Assembly: GCF_014201145.1 (NCBI RefSeq) | Contig: NZ_JACHDP010000001.1 | Location: forward strand, 1 to 64,000 | Reading direction: 5' to 3' | DNA length: 64,000 nt | DNA from: Micromonospora parathelypteridis | Lineage (GTDB): Bacteria > Actinomycetota > Actinomycetes > Mycobacteriales > Micromonosporaceae | Shown here: positions 28,038 to 35,814 of the stretch, piece after piece | How positions within the stretch are numbered: the first letter of the stretch is position 1 | How the letters are laid out: each line of letters begins with the position of its first letter | Notes under the pieces: model-generated | The model's input: the letters and a program-made list of their open reading frames with translations, nothing else | Told to the model about the DNA's origin: nothing | Database searches by the model: none | Translations under genes and position numbers: made by a program

Positions 28038-28751
28038 ATGCCCGACTCATCCCCGTCGTACCGGGACCCAGCGCAGGGTGCCCGGCACGGTCGGTTGACC
28101 GCCCGCCGTCACCGGCCGGTGACGGCGGCGCCCACCGGGCTCGTGCCGATGACCGGCCCGGACGGTGAGCGGCTGGCGATGGCGTACGCCCCGCAGCCGG
28201 CAACGGACACTTCGGCGTACCGGTTGGTGTTGCTCCTGCACGGTGCCGGCGGCTCGGCGCGGCAAGGGCTGGACCTGCTGCTGCCCGTCGCGGACGCGCA
28301 CCACCTGCTGCTGGTCGCCCCACAGTCGTCGGCGGCGAGCTGGGACCTGATCGCTGGCGGCTTCGGGGCGGACGTGCGGCGCATCGACGGGCTGCTCGCG
28401 ACCGCCTTCGACGGCTACCCGGTGCGCGACGTGACGCTGGGCGGCTTCTCCGACGGCGCCTCGTACGCGCTGTCGCTGGGCCTGGCCAACGGCGACCTGA
28501 TCGACGCGGTGCTGGCCTTCTCGCCCGGTTTCGCCGCGCCTCCGGCGACTCACGGCCGTCCACGGATCTTCGTGTCACACGGTGTCGACGACCGCGTGCT
28601 GCCCATCGACGTGTGCAGCCGCCGGCTCGTCCCACACCTGCACGGCCTCGGCTACGACGTCACCTACGAGGAGTTTCACGGCGGCCACGAGGTCCCCACC
28701 GCAATCCGCGATACCGCCACCGCCTGGCTGACCACCCCACCCTCACCCTGA
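28038..28751 (+). CDS. Alpha/beta hydrolase, phospholipase/carboxylesterase or polyhydroxybutyrate-depolymerase type
   Basis: The 237-residue protein has the oxyanion region LLLHGAGGSARQGLDLLLP, the nucleophile elbow GGFSDGAS, an Asp in GVDDRVLPIDVC and a late His in FHGGHEVP. These make a full Ser-Asp-His triad. No signal peptide is seen, so it acts in the cytoplasm. The substrate is probably a small ester. Confidence 0.88.
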   Translation: MPDSSPSYRDPAQGARHGRLTARRHRPVTAAPTGLVPMTGPDGERLAMAYAPQPATDTSAYRLVLLLHGAGGSARQGLDLLLPVADAHHLLLVAPQSSAASWDLIAGGFGADVRRIDGLLATAFDGYPVRDVTLGGFSDGASYALSLGLANGDLIDAVLAFSPGFAAPPATHGRPRIFVSHGVDDRVLPIDVCSRRLVPHLHGLGYDVTYEEFHGGHEVPTAIRDTATAWLTTPPSP

Positions 28752-28797
28752 GGACCCCGGTGAGGACCACTCAGCAGCACTCGACCTCGGGGAGACG

Positions 28798-29925
28798 TCA
28801 GACTGCGGGGAGGCCCAGGGCTTCGTCGACGCGGGCGAGGACGGCGGCGTCGTCCTCAGGGTTCACGCCGCGCAGCAGGTCGATGGCCGTGGCACGAACC
28901 TGGCCGATGATCATGGCCAGTGGGAGCGTCTGCGTGGAGCCGAAGAGCTGCCCAGCGGTGTGCACGGCGGCCAGGGCGGCCTCGTCGGCCCGGGTGGCGT
29001 GCCGATCGGCGGTCTCGTCGTGCCCGTCCAGGTCGGCGGCGAGCGCCGCGCCGGCCTGCCGGACCGCCTCGGCCAGCGACCGCAGGGCGGCACCCAGCTC
29101 GGGCGGCGGCGCCGGGGTGTGCAGCCGGCTGAGTGTCACGCCGGCCCGGGCCAGCACCCGGACGTTGCGAACCACATAGTCGATCTGTCGGATCGACTCG
29201 TCCACCGACCTCAGTCGGCCAATGTGGTGGCGCCGCCGGACGTTGAGCCGCAACGCCTCACCGGCAGCCAGCACGCCGTTGCGCAGCCCGTCCACCCGGG
29301 CGTCCATCCCCCGGGCCTGCCGGAGCGCGGCGACCGCGGCGGCCTCGTCGCGGTGGTCCAGCGCGTCGGCGATCTCGCCCAGCAACCCGGCCAGCTCGTC
29401 GAAGGTTCGCCGCACCTCGGCGACCAGCGGTGCCATCGGGTGCCGGACGTCGACCAGCAGGCTGACCGCGAGCGCGACCGCGCCACCGATCAGCGCGTCG
29501 ACGAAGCGGAACGGCACCAGCGACCCGTCCGGCGGCGCGACCACCACCAGGTAGAGCGCGGATACCGCAGCCTGCACCAGCGTCACGGCGGTGGCGCCGA
29601 AGGCCACCGCGAGGAGGACGGTGAGCAGGATGACGGTGAACACCGTCCAGCTGGTACCCGGACCGAGCGCCTGCACCACCAGGTCCGCGACGAGCACCCC
29701 GGCGGCGACCCCGAGAACGACCTCGACGGCCCGGCGGACGCGCTGCCCCCGGGCCTGGCCGAGAACGATCAGCGCTGCGGCTGGCGCGAAGAAGGGTTGC
29801 GGGTGCCCGAGCAGTCGGGTGGCCAGCAGCCAGGCCACGGTCGCCGAGACGGTCGCCTCCAGCACCGGCCGCCAGCCGTGCCGCAGCCGCTCGCCGGCCG
29901 TCCGCAGCCCGCTGAACCGCACCAT
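28798..29925 (-). CDS. FUSC/ArAE-type membrane protein
   Basis: With start at ATG 29,925 (preceded by GGGGGAGGGTGG) the protein is 375 residues; an upstream start would add 33. The first 150 residues hold about six hydrophobic helices with PQPFFAPAAALIVLGQARGQRV and SLLVDVRHP. The rest is an alpha-helical cytoplasmic domain with charged coiled-coil character. This is the FUSC (aromatic acid exporter-like) arrangement. It may export aromatic or amphipathic compounds; substrate unknown. Confidence 0.85.
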   Translation of the reverse strand: MVRFSGLRTAGERLRHGWRPVLEATVSATVAWLLATRLLGHPQPFFAPAAALIVLGQARGQRVRRAVEVVLGVAAGVLVADLVVQALGPGTSWTVFTVILLTVLLAVAFGATAVTLVQAAVSALYLVVVAPPDGSLVPFRFVDALIGGAVALAVSLLVDVRHPMAPLVAEVRRTFDELAGLLGEIADALDHRDEAAAVAALRQARGMDARVDGLRNGVLAAGEALRLNVRRRHHIGRLRSVDESIRQIDYVVRNVRVLARAGVTLSRLHTPAPPPELGAALRSLAEAVRQAGAALAADLDGHDETADRHATRADEAALAAVHTAGQLFGSTQTLPLAMIIGQVRATAIDLLRGVNPEDDAAVLARVDEALGLPAV

Positions 29926-30147
29926 CGCCACCCTCCCCCACACGCGCTGGCCGGGCTTCCGTGACCCGGCTCGGCACCGCGCCGTCAACCCGCGACGCCC
30001 CTGGGTGATCGTCTCCCACCACACGAAGGACCTGCTCGCCGGGGCTGCTCCGCGCCCCGCCCGGCGTGGCGGCGGGACCGGGTGACGGCCGGCTGACCCG
30101 AGCCCGCCGAATGCCGGTGTCTTGATCGCCGACCGGAGGCGGCTCGG

Positions 30148-30777
30148 TCAGCTCCCGGTCAGGGCGCGCAGCAGCGTACGGACCGCGGCGCTCAGGTCGG
30201 CACGGCTGGCCGCGCTCCCGGGCTGTGGGGCGCTGAGCGCGCCCGCGCCGACGAGCCGGTCGAAGAGCAGCCCGTCCACGAAGGCGACGAACTGGTCGCC
30301 CTGCCGGTCGGGGTCGGTGGCCCCGGCCCGGGTCAGCAGGTCCCGGGCCTGCACCCGCAGTCCGGTGCCGTGCTGCAGGATGCCCCGCAGTTCAGGCCGG
30401 TGCACCGCTTCCAGCAGGCAGGCGTAACGGGCCAGGGTCCGACTGCGCCCGGTGCTCAGCCAGCGGTCGAGCACCTCGGCGACGCCGACGGCGAGCCCGT
30501 CGAGGTCGTTGCCGTCGAGACGGGACGCGGGCGGCGGGGGCGGCGGGCCGGTCGGCAGGTCGTACTCCGCCAGGTCGGCCCGGTCCCGTTCGGCGAGCCG
30601 TCCCACCACGGCCTCGATCAACGCCTGTCGGGTCCGCAGGTAGGCGGAGGTGGTGCCGGACGGCATTCCGGCGCGGCCGTCGACCGCCCGGTGGGTCAGC
30701 GCTCGCATCCCACCGTCGGCGATCAACTCGATGGCCGCGTCGGTCAGTAACGCGATCCGGTTCGTGCGGGCCGTCAC
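30148..30777 (-). CDS. TetR-family transcriptional regulator
   Basis: The 209-residue protein has the TetR N-terminal helix-turn-helix (ALLTDAAIELIADGGMRALTHRAVDGRAGMPSGTTSAYLRTRQALIEAV) and an all-alpha ligand domain with a proline run near residue 80. GTG start follows GGAAGAAGGAG. It is divergent from an FAD monooxygenase gene and the space between holds a perfect palindrome, so it probably represses that enzyme. Confidence 0.92.
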   Translation of the reverse strand: MTARTNRIALLTDAAIELIADGGMRALTHRAVDGRAGMPSGTTSAYLRTRQALIEAVVGRLAERDRADLAEYDLPTGPPPPPPASRLDGNDLDGLAVGVAEVLDRWLSTGRSRTLARYACLLEAVHRPELRGILQHGTGLRVQARDLLTRAGATDPDRQGDQFVAFVDGLLFDRLVGAGALSAPQPGSAASRADLSAAVRTLLRALTGS

Positions 30778-30816
30778 GGCACTCCTTCTTCCAGGGTTCC
30801 GCAGGTAGTATCACTC

Positions 30817-30832
30817 TTCTACAGGTGTAGAA
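30817..30832. promoter_or_regulatory. TetR-type operator palindrome
   Basis: TTCTACAGGTGTAGAA is a perfect inverted repeat (7-bp arms, 2-bp centre) between the TetR start and the monooxygenase start. A TAGTAT hexamer ten bases upstream could be the -10 of the monooxygenase promoter. Bound regulator would block transcription. Confidence 0.7.
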
Positions 30833-30843
30833 AGGTGATCGAC

Positions 30844-32007
30844 ATGGACGACTCACACGCGGTGGTGGTCGGCGCCGGCATCGGCGGGCTGAGCGCGGCG
30901 CTCGCCCTGCACCGGCGCGGTTGGCGGGTCACCGTGCTGGAACGTGCCGCCCAGCCGCGCGAGGTCGGCGCCGGCCTGACCCTGATGGCCAACGCACTGC
31001 GCGGGCTGGACGCCCTCGGCCTCGGCCCGGCCGTGCGCCGCGGTGGGCACGCCGAGACGCCCGGCGGCATCCGGGACCGGCACGGGCGGTGGCTGTCCCG
31101 GGTGGACGGGGCGGAGATGACCCGACAGTTGGGCACCACCGCACTCGGCGTACACCGGGCCACGCTGCACCGCACCCTGCGCGAGGCGCTGCCCGCCTCG
31201 TCGCTGCGGACCGGCGCCGAGGTGGAGCACGTGGAGTCCGGCCCGGACCGCGCCAAGGTGCGCTACCAGGGACCCGCCGGCCCGCACACCATCGACGCTG
31301 ACCTGGTGGTCGGCGCCGACGGCCTGCGCAGCCAGGTCCGCGCCCAGCTCTGGCCGCGACACCCCGCCCCGGTGTACGCGGGGTCGACGGCCTGGCGCGC
31401 CGCCATCGCGTTTCCCGACCCGGTCCCGGCCGCGATCAGCTGGGGTCGGGGAGCCGAGTTCGGCATGGTGCCGCTCGGCGACGGCCAGGTCTACTGGTAC
31501 GGCGCGCTCAACGCCCCGCCCGGCGGCCACGCCCCCGACGAGTTGGCGGCCCTGCGGGAACGCTTCGGGGACTGGCACTCCCCCATCCCGGCGCTACTCG
31601 CGGCGACCCCACCCGGAGTCGTCCTGCGCAACGACATCCACCACCTGGCCGTGCCGCTGCCCTCGTACGTGCGGGGACGGGTGGCACTGCTCGGTGACGC
31701 CGCCCACGCGATGACACCCAACCTCGGACAGGGCGCCGGGCAGGCCATCGAGGACGCGGTGGTGCTCGGCGCGGTCTGCGCCGGCGGAGCCGAGGAGGTG
31801 CCGGCCGCCCTGGCGGCGTACGACGAGCAGCGTCGCCCGCGCAGCCAGGCCATCGCGCGGGCCGCTTTCAATGCCGGCCGGTACGGCCAGCAACTGCGCA
31901 ACCCGCTCGCCGTCGCGGTGCGGGACACCGCGTTACGGCTCACCCCGGCCCGGGCCGCCCTGCGGGGCATGGCCCGCTATGCGGACTGGAGTCCTCCGGC
32001 GGGCTGA
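30844..32007 (+). CDS. FAD-dependent monooxygenase (salicylate/3-hydroxybenzoate hydroxylase-like)
   Basis: The 387-residue flavoprotein has the Rossmann FAD motif VVVGAGIGGLSAALALHRRG at the N-terminus, the DG motif (DLVVGADGLRSQVR) and the GD motif (GRVALLGDAAHAMTPNLGQG). ATG 30,844 has AAAGGTGAT at ideal spacing; the GTG nine bases earlier lies inside that site. The family hydroxylates aromatic compounds with NAD(P)H and O2; here it may detoxify the ligand of the TetR regulator. It overlaps the convergent deaminase gene by 31 bases. Confidence 0.92.
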   Translation: MDDSHAVVVGAGIGGLSAALALHRRGWRVTVLERAAQPREVGAGLTLMANALRGLDALGLGPAVRRGGHAETPGGIRDRHGRWLSRVDGAEMTRQLGTTALGVHRATLHRTLREALPASSLRTGAEVEHVESGPDRAKVRYQGPAGPHTIDADLVVGADGLRSQVRAQLWPRHPAPVYAGSTAWRAAIAFPDPVPAAISWGRGAEFGMVPLGDGQVYWYGALNAPPGGHAPDELAALRERFGDWHSPIPALLAATPPGVVLRNDIHHLAVPLPSYVRGRVALLGDAAHAMTPNLGQGAGQAIEDAVVLGAVCAGGAEEVPAALAAYDEQRRPRSQAIARAAFNAGRYGQQLRNPLAVAVRDTALRLTPARAALRGMARYADWSPPAG

Positions 32008-32978
32008 GTCGCCCCCTGGTAAGCCCGCTCCCCCACCGCCACCAGTCGGGCGTGGTCAGCGGCAGTGCCGAGCATGCCGCGCAGGCCGGCGGCGTAGGCG
32101 GTCGCGGCGTCCACTCCGAGCCGGGCGGCGAGCGCGTACTCGTCGGCCAGGGTGATGTCGAAGATGGCCGGGTCGTCAGTGGACACCGAGCAGGCGACCC
32201 CGCCGTCGGTCAGCACGGTCAACGGATGGGGGCGGTCCGCTCGGGCCACCCCGAGGCGCAGGTTGGAGGTGGGCGTCACGTCCAACACGATGCCCCGCCC
32301 GGCCAACTCGGCGACCAGCTCCGGATCGTCCACGGCACGTACACCGTGCCGGATTCGGACCGCGCCCATCGCCAGCACCTCGCGGACCGCCTCCGGCCCG
32401 GCCGCCTCGCCCGCGTGCGGCACGAACGGCAGGCCGCCGTCGCGGGCCAGGTCCACCATCCGGGTGTACGGGATCGTCGGGTGCCGCCCCTCGGCCCCGG
32501 ACAACCCGAAACCGACCACGCCCCGCCCGGCGAAACGGGTGGCGACACGGGCCGCCGCCTCGGTGAAGTCGATGTCGTGGCCTCGGCAGACCTGCGGGGT
32601 CAACCCGATCGAGACCCCGTACGACTCGCGGGCCTCGGCCGCCGCGTCGACCAGGGCGGCGAGCACGTTCGCCCAGCCGTCCAACCCGAGCCGTTCCTCG
32701 GCGTCCACGATCGGTTCCAGGTGGACCGCGCCGTCGCGGGCGGCCTCCGCGGCGTAGGCCAGCAACGCACGCCGGTAGTCCTGCGGCGTACGCAGCACCA
32801 CCGTCATCGCGTTCCAGGTGGCGATGAAGTCGTACAGGTCGTCGAACGTCCCGGGCGTCTCGGCCGGCACCGGGAGGCGATGGCCGCGGGCCAGCGCGGC
32901 GAGCAGCGCCGGGCGGACCGTTCCCTCCAGGTGGACGTGCAGTTCGATTTTCGGGGCGTGGCGCTGAGCCGGCGTCAT
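31977..32978 (-). CDS. Adenosine deaminase-like amidohydrolase
   Basis: The 333-residue protein has the zinc-binding motif ELHVHLEG near the N-terminus, the HAGE motif (VPHAGEAAGPEAVRE), IRHGVRAVDDPELV and the STDDP motif that supplies zinc and catalytic ligands. It would deaminate adenosine or a related 6-aminopurine nucleoside. The start is the ATG after CCGGAGGACCGCG. Neighbours do not point to a special substrate, so adenosine itself is the default. Confidence 0.9.
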   Translation of the reverse strand: MTPAQRHAPKIELHVHLEGTVRPALLAALARGHRLPVPAETPGTFDDLYDFIATWNAMTVVLRTPQDYRRALLAYAAEAARDGAVHLEPIVDAEERLGLDGWANVLAALVDAAAEARESYGVSIGLTPQVCRGHDIDFTEAAARVATRFAGRGVVGFGLSGAEGRHPTIPYTRMVDLARDGGLPFVPHAGEAAGPEAVREVLAMGAVRIRHGVRAVDDPELVAELAGRGIVLDVTPTSNLRLGVARADRPHPLTVLTDGGVACSVSTDDPAIFDITLADEYALAARLGVDAATAYAAGLRGMLGTAADHARLVAVGERAYQGATQPAGGLQSA

Positions 32979-33123
32979 CGCGGTCCTCCGGGGTGGCCGA
33001 GCGGGGGCATCCAGCCTGCCCCACCCCAACCCGGGCCGGCCTCCCCCGCGTGAGGGATCATCACCGCGAAACCGTGCTTGGCCCAAAACTCCAGGGTAGT
33101 CAATTGCGCCGTCGAAGGACCCG

Positions 33124-33151
33124 GTCAAATATGACAGTACGTCGGTACAAT
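33124..33151 (+). promoter_or_regulatory. Possible promoter in the lipoprotein upstream region
   Basis: The 237-base gap between the deaminase and lipoprotein genes is AT-richer than its surroundings. GTCAAA and TACAAT with a 16-base spacer could be -35 and -10 elements for the lipoprotein gene. Otherwise the gap holds nothing recognisable. Confidence 0.3.
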
Positions 33152-33215
33152 CGGCGACTGCGTTGTGACCGATCGCTGACTGCTCGTGGTGAAAGTGATC
33201 ACACACACTGATCGC

Positions 33216-33995
33216 ATGAACAGGAGAGTCAACCGCGGTAAGGCACTCCGCGTCGCGGTGTGTCTCCTTCTTCTCGCCGCACTGAGCAGCTGCATGCAAC
33301 TCAACATGGGGCTCACCGTCAACGCCGACGACACGGTCGACGGGCAGCTGCTGCTGACGGCCCAGAAGTCCCTGCTGAGCCAGCGGAACAAGAACATTCA
33401 GGCGGCGTTCGCCGAGCTGCGACAGGACGTTCCCGCCCTGCCGCAGGGCGAGGAGACCGGCTATGCGGACGACAAACTCTTCGGTACCCAGATCAGTTAT
33501 CACAAGGCGCCGCTGGCAGGTTTCGACACGGAGAGCGTGAAACTTGTCCGGGACGGCGATCTGTACCGTTTCACATTGCCGCTCGACCCGTCGAAATACG
33601 GCGGAAAGGTTGCGCAGCAGAATCCGCAACAGCAGCAGGCATTCCTCACGCTGATGTCGTTCGAGATCTCGGTGACGTTTCCGGGCCGCGTGATCGACAG
33701 CAATGGCACCGTCAACGGCCGGTCGGTCAGCTGGAAGGTGGACCCCAACCAGAACAAGCCGGCCGAGCTGCGGGCGGTTGCCGAGGCGCCACCTCGGCCG
33801 TCCGCCTCGCCGGCCGCCGCCAGCGACGAAGGCGGGATCGGATGTCCGCTGGTCGTCGGCGGCGTGCTCGTTGTGCTGTTGCTCGGCGCGGTGGGCGTAC
33901 TCCTGTTGTTGCGCCGCCGGCGCCCCGCGGCACCGGCGGCGCCCGGCCCGACCCCGCCGCCCGGCCCACCCGCCGGCGCCCCGGGGCCCGGCTGA
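33216..33995 (+). CDS. LppM-domain lipoprotein with C-terminal membrane anchor
   Basis: With the start at ATG 33,216 the protein has 259 residues, a signal peptide and lipobox LSSC (Cys26). The domain CMQLNMGLTVNADDTVDGQLLLTAQ resembles LppM (DUF3153), known from mycobacterial envelope proteins. A second hydrophobic helix (about 209-232) is followed by RRRR and a proline-rich tail. So both ends are membrane attached. It sits immediately upstream of the CIS cluster in the same orientation; a role there is possible but unproven. Confidence 0.82.
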   Translation: MNRRVNRGKALRVAVCLLLLAALSSCMQLNMGLTVNADDTVDGQLLLTAQKSLLSQRNKNIQAAFAELRQDVPALPQGEETGYADDKLFGTQISYHKAPLAGFDTESVKLVRDGDLYRFTLPLDPSKYGGKVAQQNPQQQQAFLTLMSFEISVTFPGRVIDSNGTVNGRSVSWKVDPNQNKPAELRAVAEAPPRPSASPAAASDEGGIGCPLVVGGVLVVLLLGAVGVLLLLRRRRPAAPAAPGPTPPPGPPAGAPGPG

Positions 33996-34140
33996 TCCAC
34001 CTGGTGGCCGGCTCAACCGGCCACGCCCGGCCCCGGCCGCCCCCGAGACGACGGCGACCGGCCACGGTGCTCCCAGCCAGGAGCGCTGACCTCACCACCA
34101 TCTCTTTCCGGTCGCACCATCGCAGAAAAGGGGGATCGTC

Positions 34141-34476
34141 ATGAACGATCTCTTCACCTGGGCAGCCCTGGGGACCATCGCCGGCGCGAGCGCCGCCACC
34201 CTGCTGGCCACCAACGTCATCGGGGGGCTGATCGGCCCCAGCGGCGACAAGCTCCGCAAGTGGATCGCCATCGTCATCGCGCTCCTGCTGTCCTATGTGA
34301 CCGCGGCGTTCGCGGACGAGGCCGGTGGCGAGAAGTGGGTCATCGCGTTCTTCAACGCACTGGTCATCTTCTCCGCCGCGCTCGGCGTCAGCCAGTTCCC
34401 GCCCGGCAACCGGCAGGCGACGCCGACCCAGCTCGCGAGCGGCCGCGAGCCCAAAATCTTCCGCTCCTGGGTCTGA
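34141..34476 (+). CDS. Small membrane protein at the start of the CIS operon
   Basis: The ATG follows AAAAGGGGGATC. The 111-residue protein has three predicted helices (about 6-30, 40-58, 65-82) and a 25-residue soluble tail ending EPKIFRSWV. No family is recognised. It is 11 bases upstream of the next membrane gene and co-oriented with the structural genes. It could be a membrane base for the injection apparatus or a holin-like release factor; neither can be decided. Confidence 0.75.
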   Translation: MNDLFTWAALGTIAGASAATLLATNVIGGLIGPSGDKLRKWIAIVIALLLSYVTAAFADEAGGEKWVIAFFNALVIFSAALGVSQFPPGNRQATPTQLASGREPKIFRSWV

Positions 34477-34487
34477 GGGGTGCCGTC

Positions 34488-35096
34488 ATGATCTTCGGAA
34501 TTCTCAGCGCGGCGGTCCAGGTCATCCTCGGCGCCCTGTTCGGCTTCCTCGCCGGCGGCCCGATCGGCCTGCTGATCGGCGCCGTCGTGGGCCTGCTGAT
34601 CGGCGCGGTCTTCGGCTGGGCGGTGACGTCCGCCGGCGTGTACGCGCCAAACGCCCGCGGCATCTTCCTCTTCGTCGTCGACCACACCTGGAGCCTGCTC
34701 AACACGGTCGTCGGCGCCATCTACCTGGCCGTGCACCTCATCTTCGGGCACTCGCTGGACCGGCCCACCTCGTCCGGCAGCGGCCGGGTCAGCGTGGTGG
34801 AGGGGGTCTCGCCCCGCTACGCCACCACCATCGGCACCGTCTGCGCCGGCTCCAGCTCCGGCATCCAGCGGCACGAGGACGTGCACATCTTCCAGGGTCG
34901 CCTGCTCGGACCGCTCTACATCCCACTGGTGCTGGCGAACTACGTCCTGTTCACCATCGCCCCGGTGTGGCTGCTGTACCACGACCACACCAGCGCGCCG
35001 ATCAACCGGTTCACCCGGTACTTCGAGATCGGTGTCTACCCGCACGTGTGGAACGAGGCCATCGCGTACCGGATCCAGGGGACGCCGCCGCGATGA
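34488..35096 (+). CDS. Glycine-zipper membrane protein with HExxH motif
   Basis: This is a 202-residue membrane protein. Residues 5-46 form two tight helices with GxxxG spacing (ALFGFLAGGPIGLLIGAV), further helices lie near 62-85 and 139-160. Between them is HEDVH at 129-133, a gluzincin-type zinc motif, followed by IFQGRLLGPLYIP. The HExxH-x-x-Q-LGPLY context recurs in small bacterial membrane proteins suspected to be metalloproteases. It overlaps the next gene by ATGA. A protease or zinc-binding role in the CIS locus is inference. Confidence 0.72.
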   Translation: MIFGILSAAVQVILGALFGFLAGGPIGLLIGAVVGLLIGAVFGWAVTSAGVYAPNARGIFLFVVDHTWSLLNTVVGAIYLAVHLIFGHSLDRPTSSGSGRVSVVEGVSPRYATTIGTVCAGSSSGIQRHEDVHIFQGRLLGPLYIPLVLANYVLFTIAPVWLLYHDHTSAPINRFTRYFEIGVYPHVWNEAIAYRIQGTPPR

Positions 35097-35791
35097 CCAC
35101 CGACGGGCGCGGACCGATCGAGACGGCCACCGCCGAGCTGGCCGCCTGGCTGACCAGCGCGGCGGGGGAACCCGTCCCGATCGGCCCGCCCCGCACCGAC
35201 GGCGCCACCGCCGGGCTCACCCTCTGGCCGCTGGAGCTGCGCCCCGCCCGGCAGACCCGCTCCAGCGGCGCGGTCCGCGAACCGTACCGGTTCACGGTCC
35301 GCTACCTGCTGTGCGTGACCGGGCCGGACGGGTTGCCCCGGCTGGACCGGGTGCTCACCGCCGCGACGAGCGACGGCAGCTACCCGGTCGTCCTGGAGGC
35401 CGGCGAGGCCGCACTGTGGACGGCGTTCGGCACGGCACCCCGCCCGGCGCTGCTGATCGACGTACCCGCACAGGTGGACCACCCCACCCCGGCCGCACCG
35501 CCGGTGCTGCAACCGCTGCGGCTGCGACAACTCGAGGTACGCGCCCTCGCCGGCCGGGTGGTCGGCCCCGAGGACCAACCACTGGCGGCGATGCGCGTCG
35601 AACTGCCCAGCACCGGTTCCGCCACCCGCACCGACCCCGAGGGCCGGTTCCTGATCGCCGGCGTTCCACACGACCCGGAGCACCCGAACCCGGTCCGGCT
35701 CCGGCTGACCGGCCGTGGGCTCGTCCTCACCGCCGACGTCGACCCCGCCGAACCCGACATCGTCATCGTCTGCGCGCCACCGACCCACTGA
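35093..35791 (+). CDS. CIS-associated protein with C-terminal carboxypeptidase-regulatory-like domain
   Basis: The 232-residue protein has an N-terminal alpha/beta part (TAELAAWLTSA, YRFTVRYLLCVTGPDGLPRLDRVLTAA, PALLIDVPAQ) and, after residue 150, a CarboxypepD_reg-like beta-sandwich (LAGRVVGPEDQPLAAMRVELP, TRTDPEGRFLIAGVP). By position it may correspond to the tube- or sheath-capping Pvc16/DUF4255 proteins found in CIS loci; the similarity is only general. It starts four bases inside the preceding gene and is 23 bases before the sheath gene. Confidence 0.6.
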   Translation: MTTDGRGPIETATAELAAWLTSAAGEPVPIGPPRTDGATAGLTLWPLELRPARQTRSSGAVREPYRFTVRYLLCVTGPDGLPRLDRVLTAATSDGSYPVVLEAGEAALWTAFGTAPRPALLIDVPAQVDHPTPAAPPVLQPLRLRQLEVRALAGRVVGPEDQPLAAMRVELPSTGSATRTDPEGRFLIAGVPHDPEHPNPVRLRLTGRGLVLTADVDPAEPDIVIVCAPPTH

Positions 35792-35814
35792 CGCCCACCC
35801 GCACAGGAGGACCG

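Noticed and set aside
28038..28751. Considered a secreted polyhydroxybutyrate depolymerase
   Set aside because: No signal peptide and only a small catalytic domain; kept as a general alpha/beta hydrolase.
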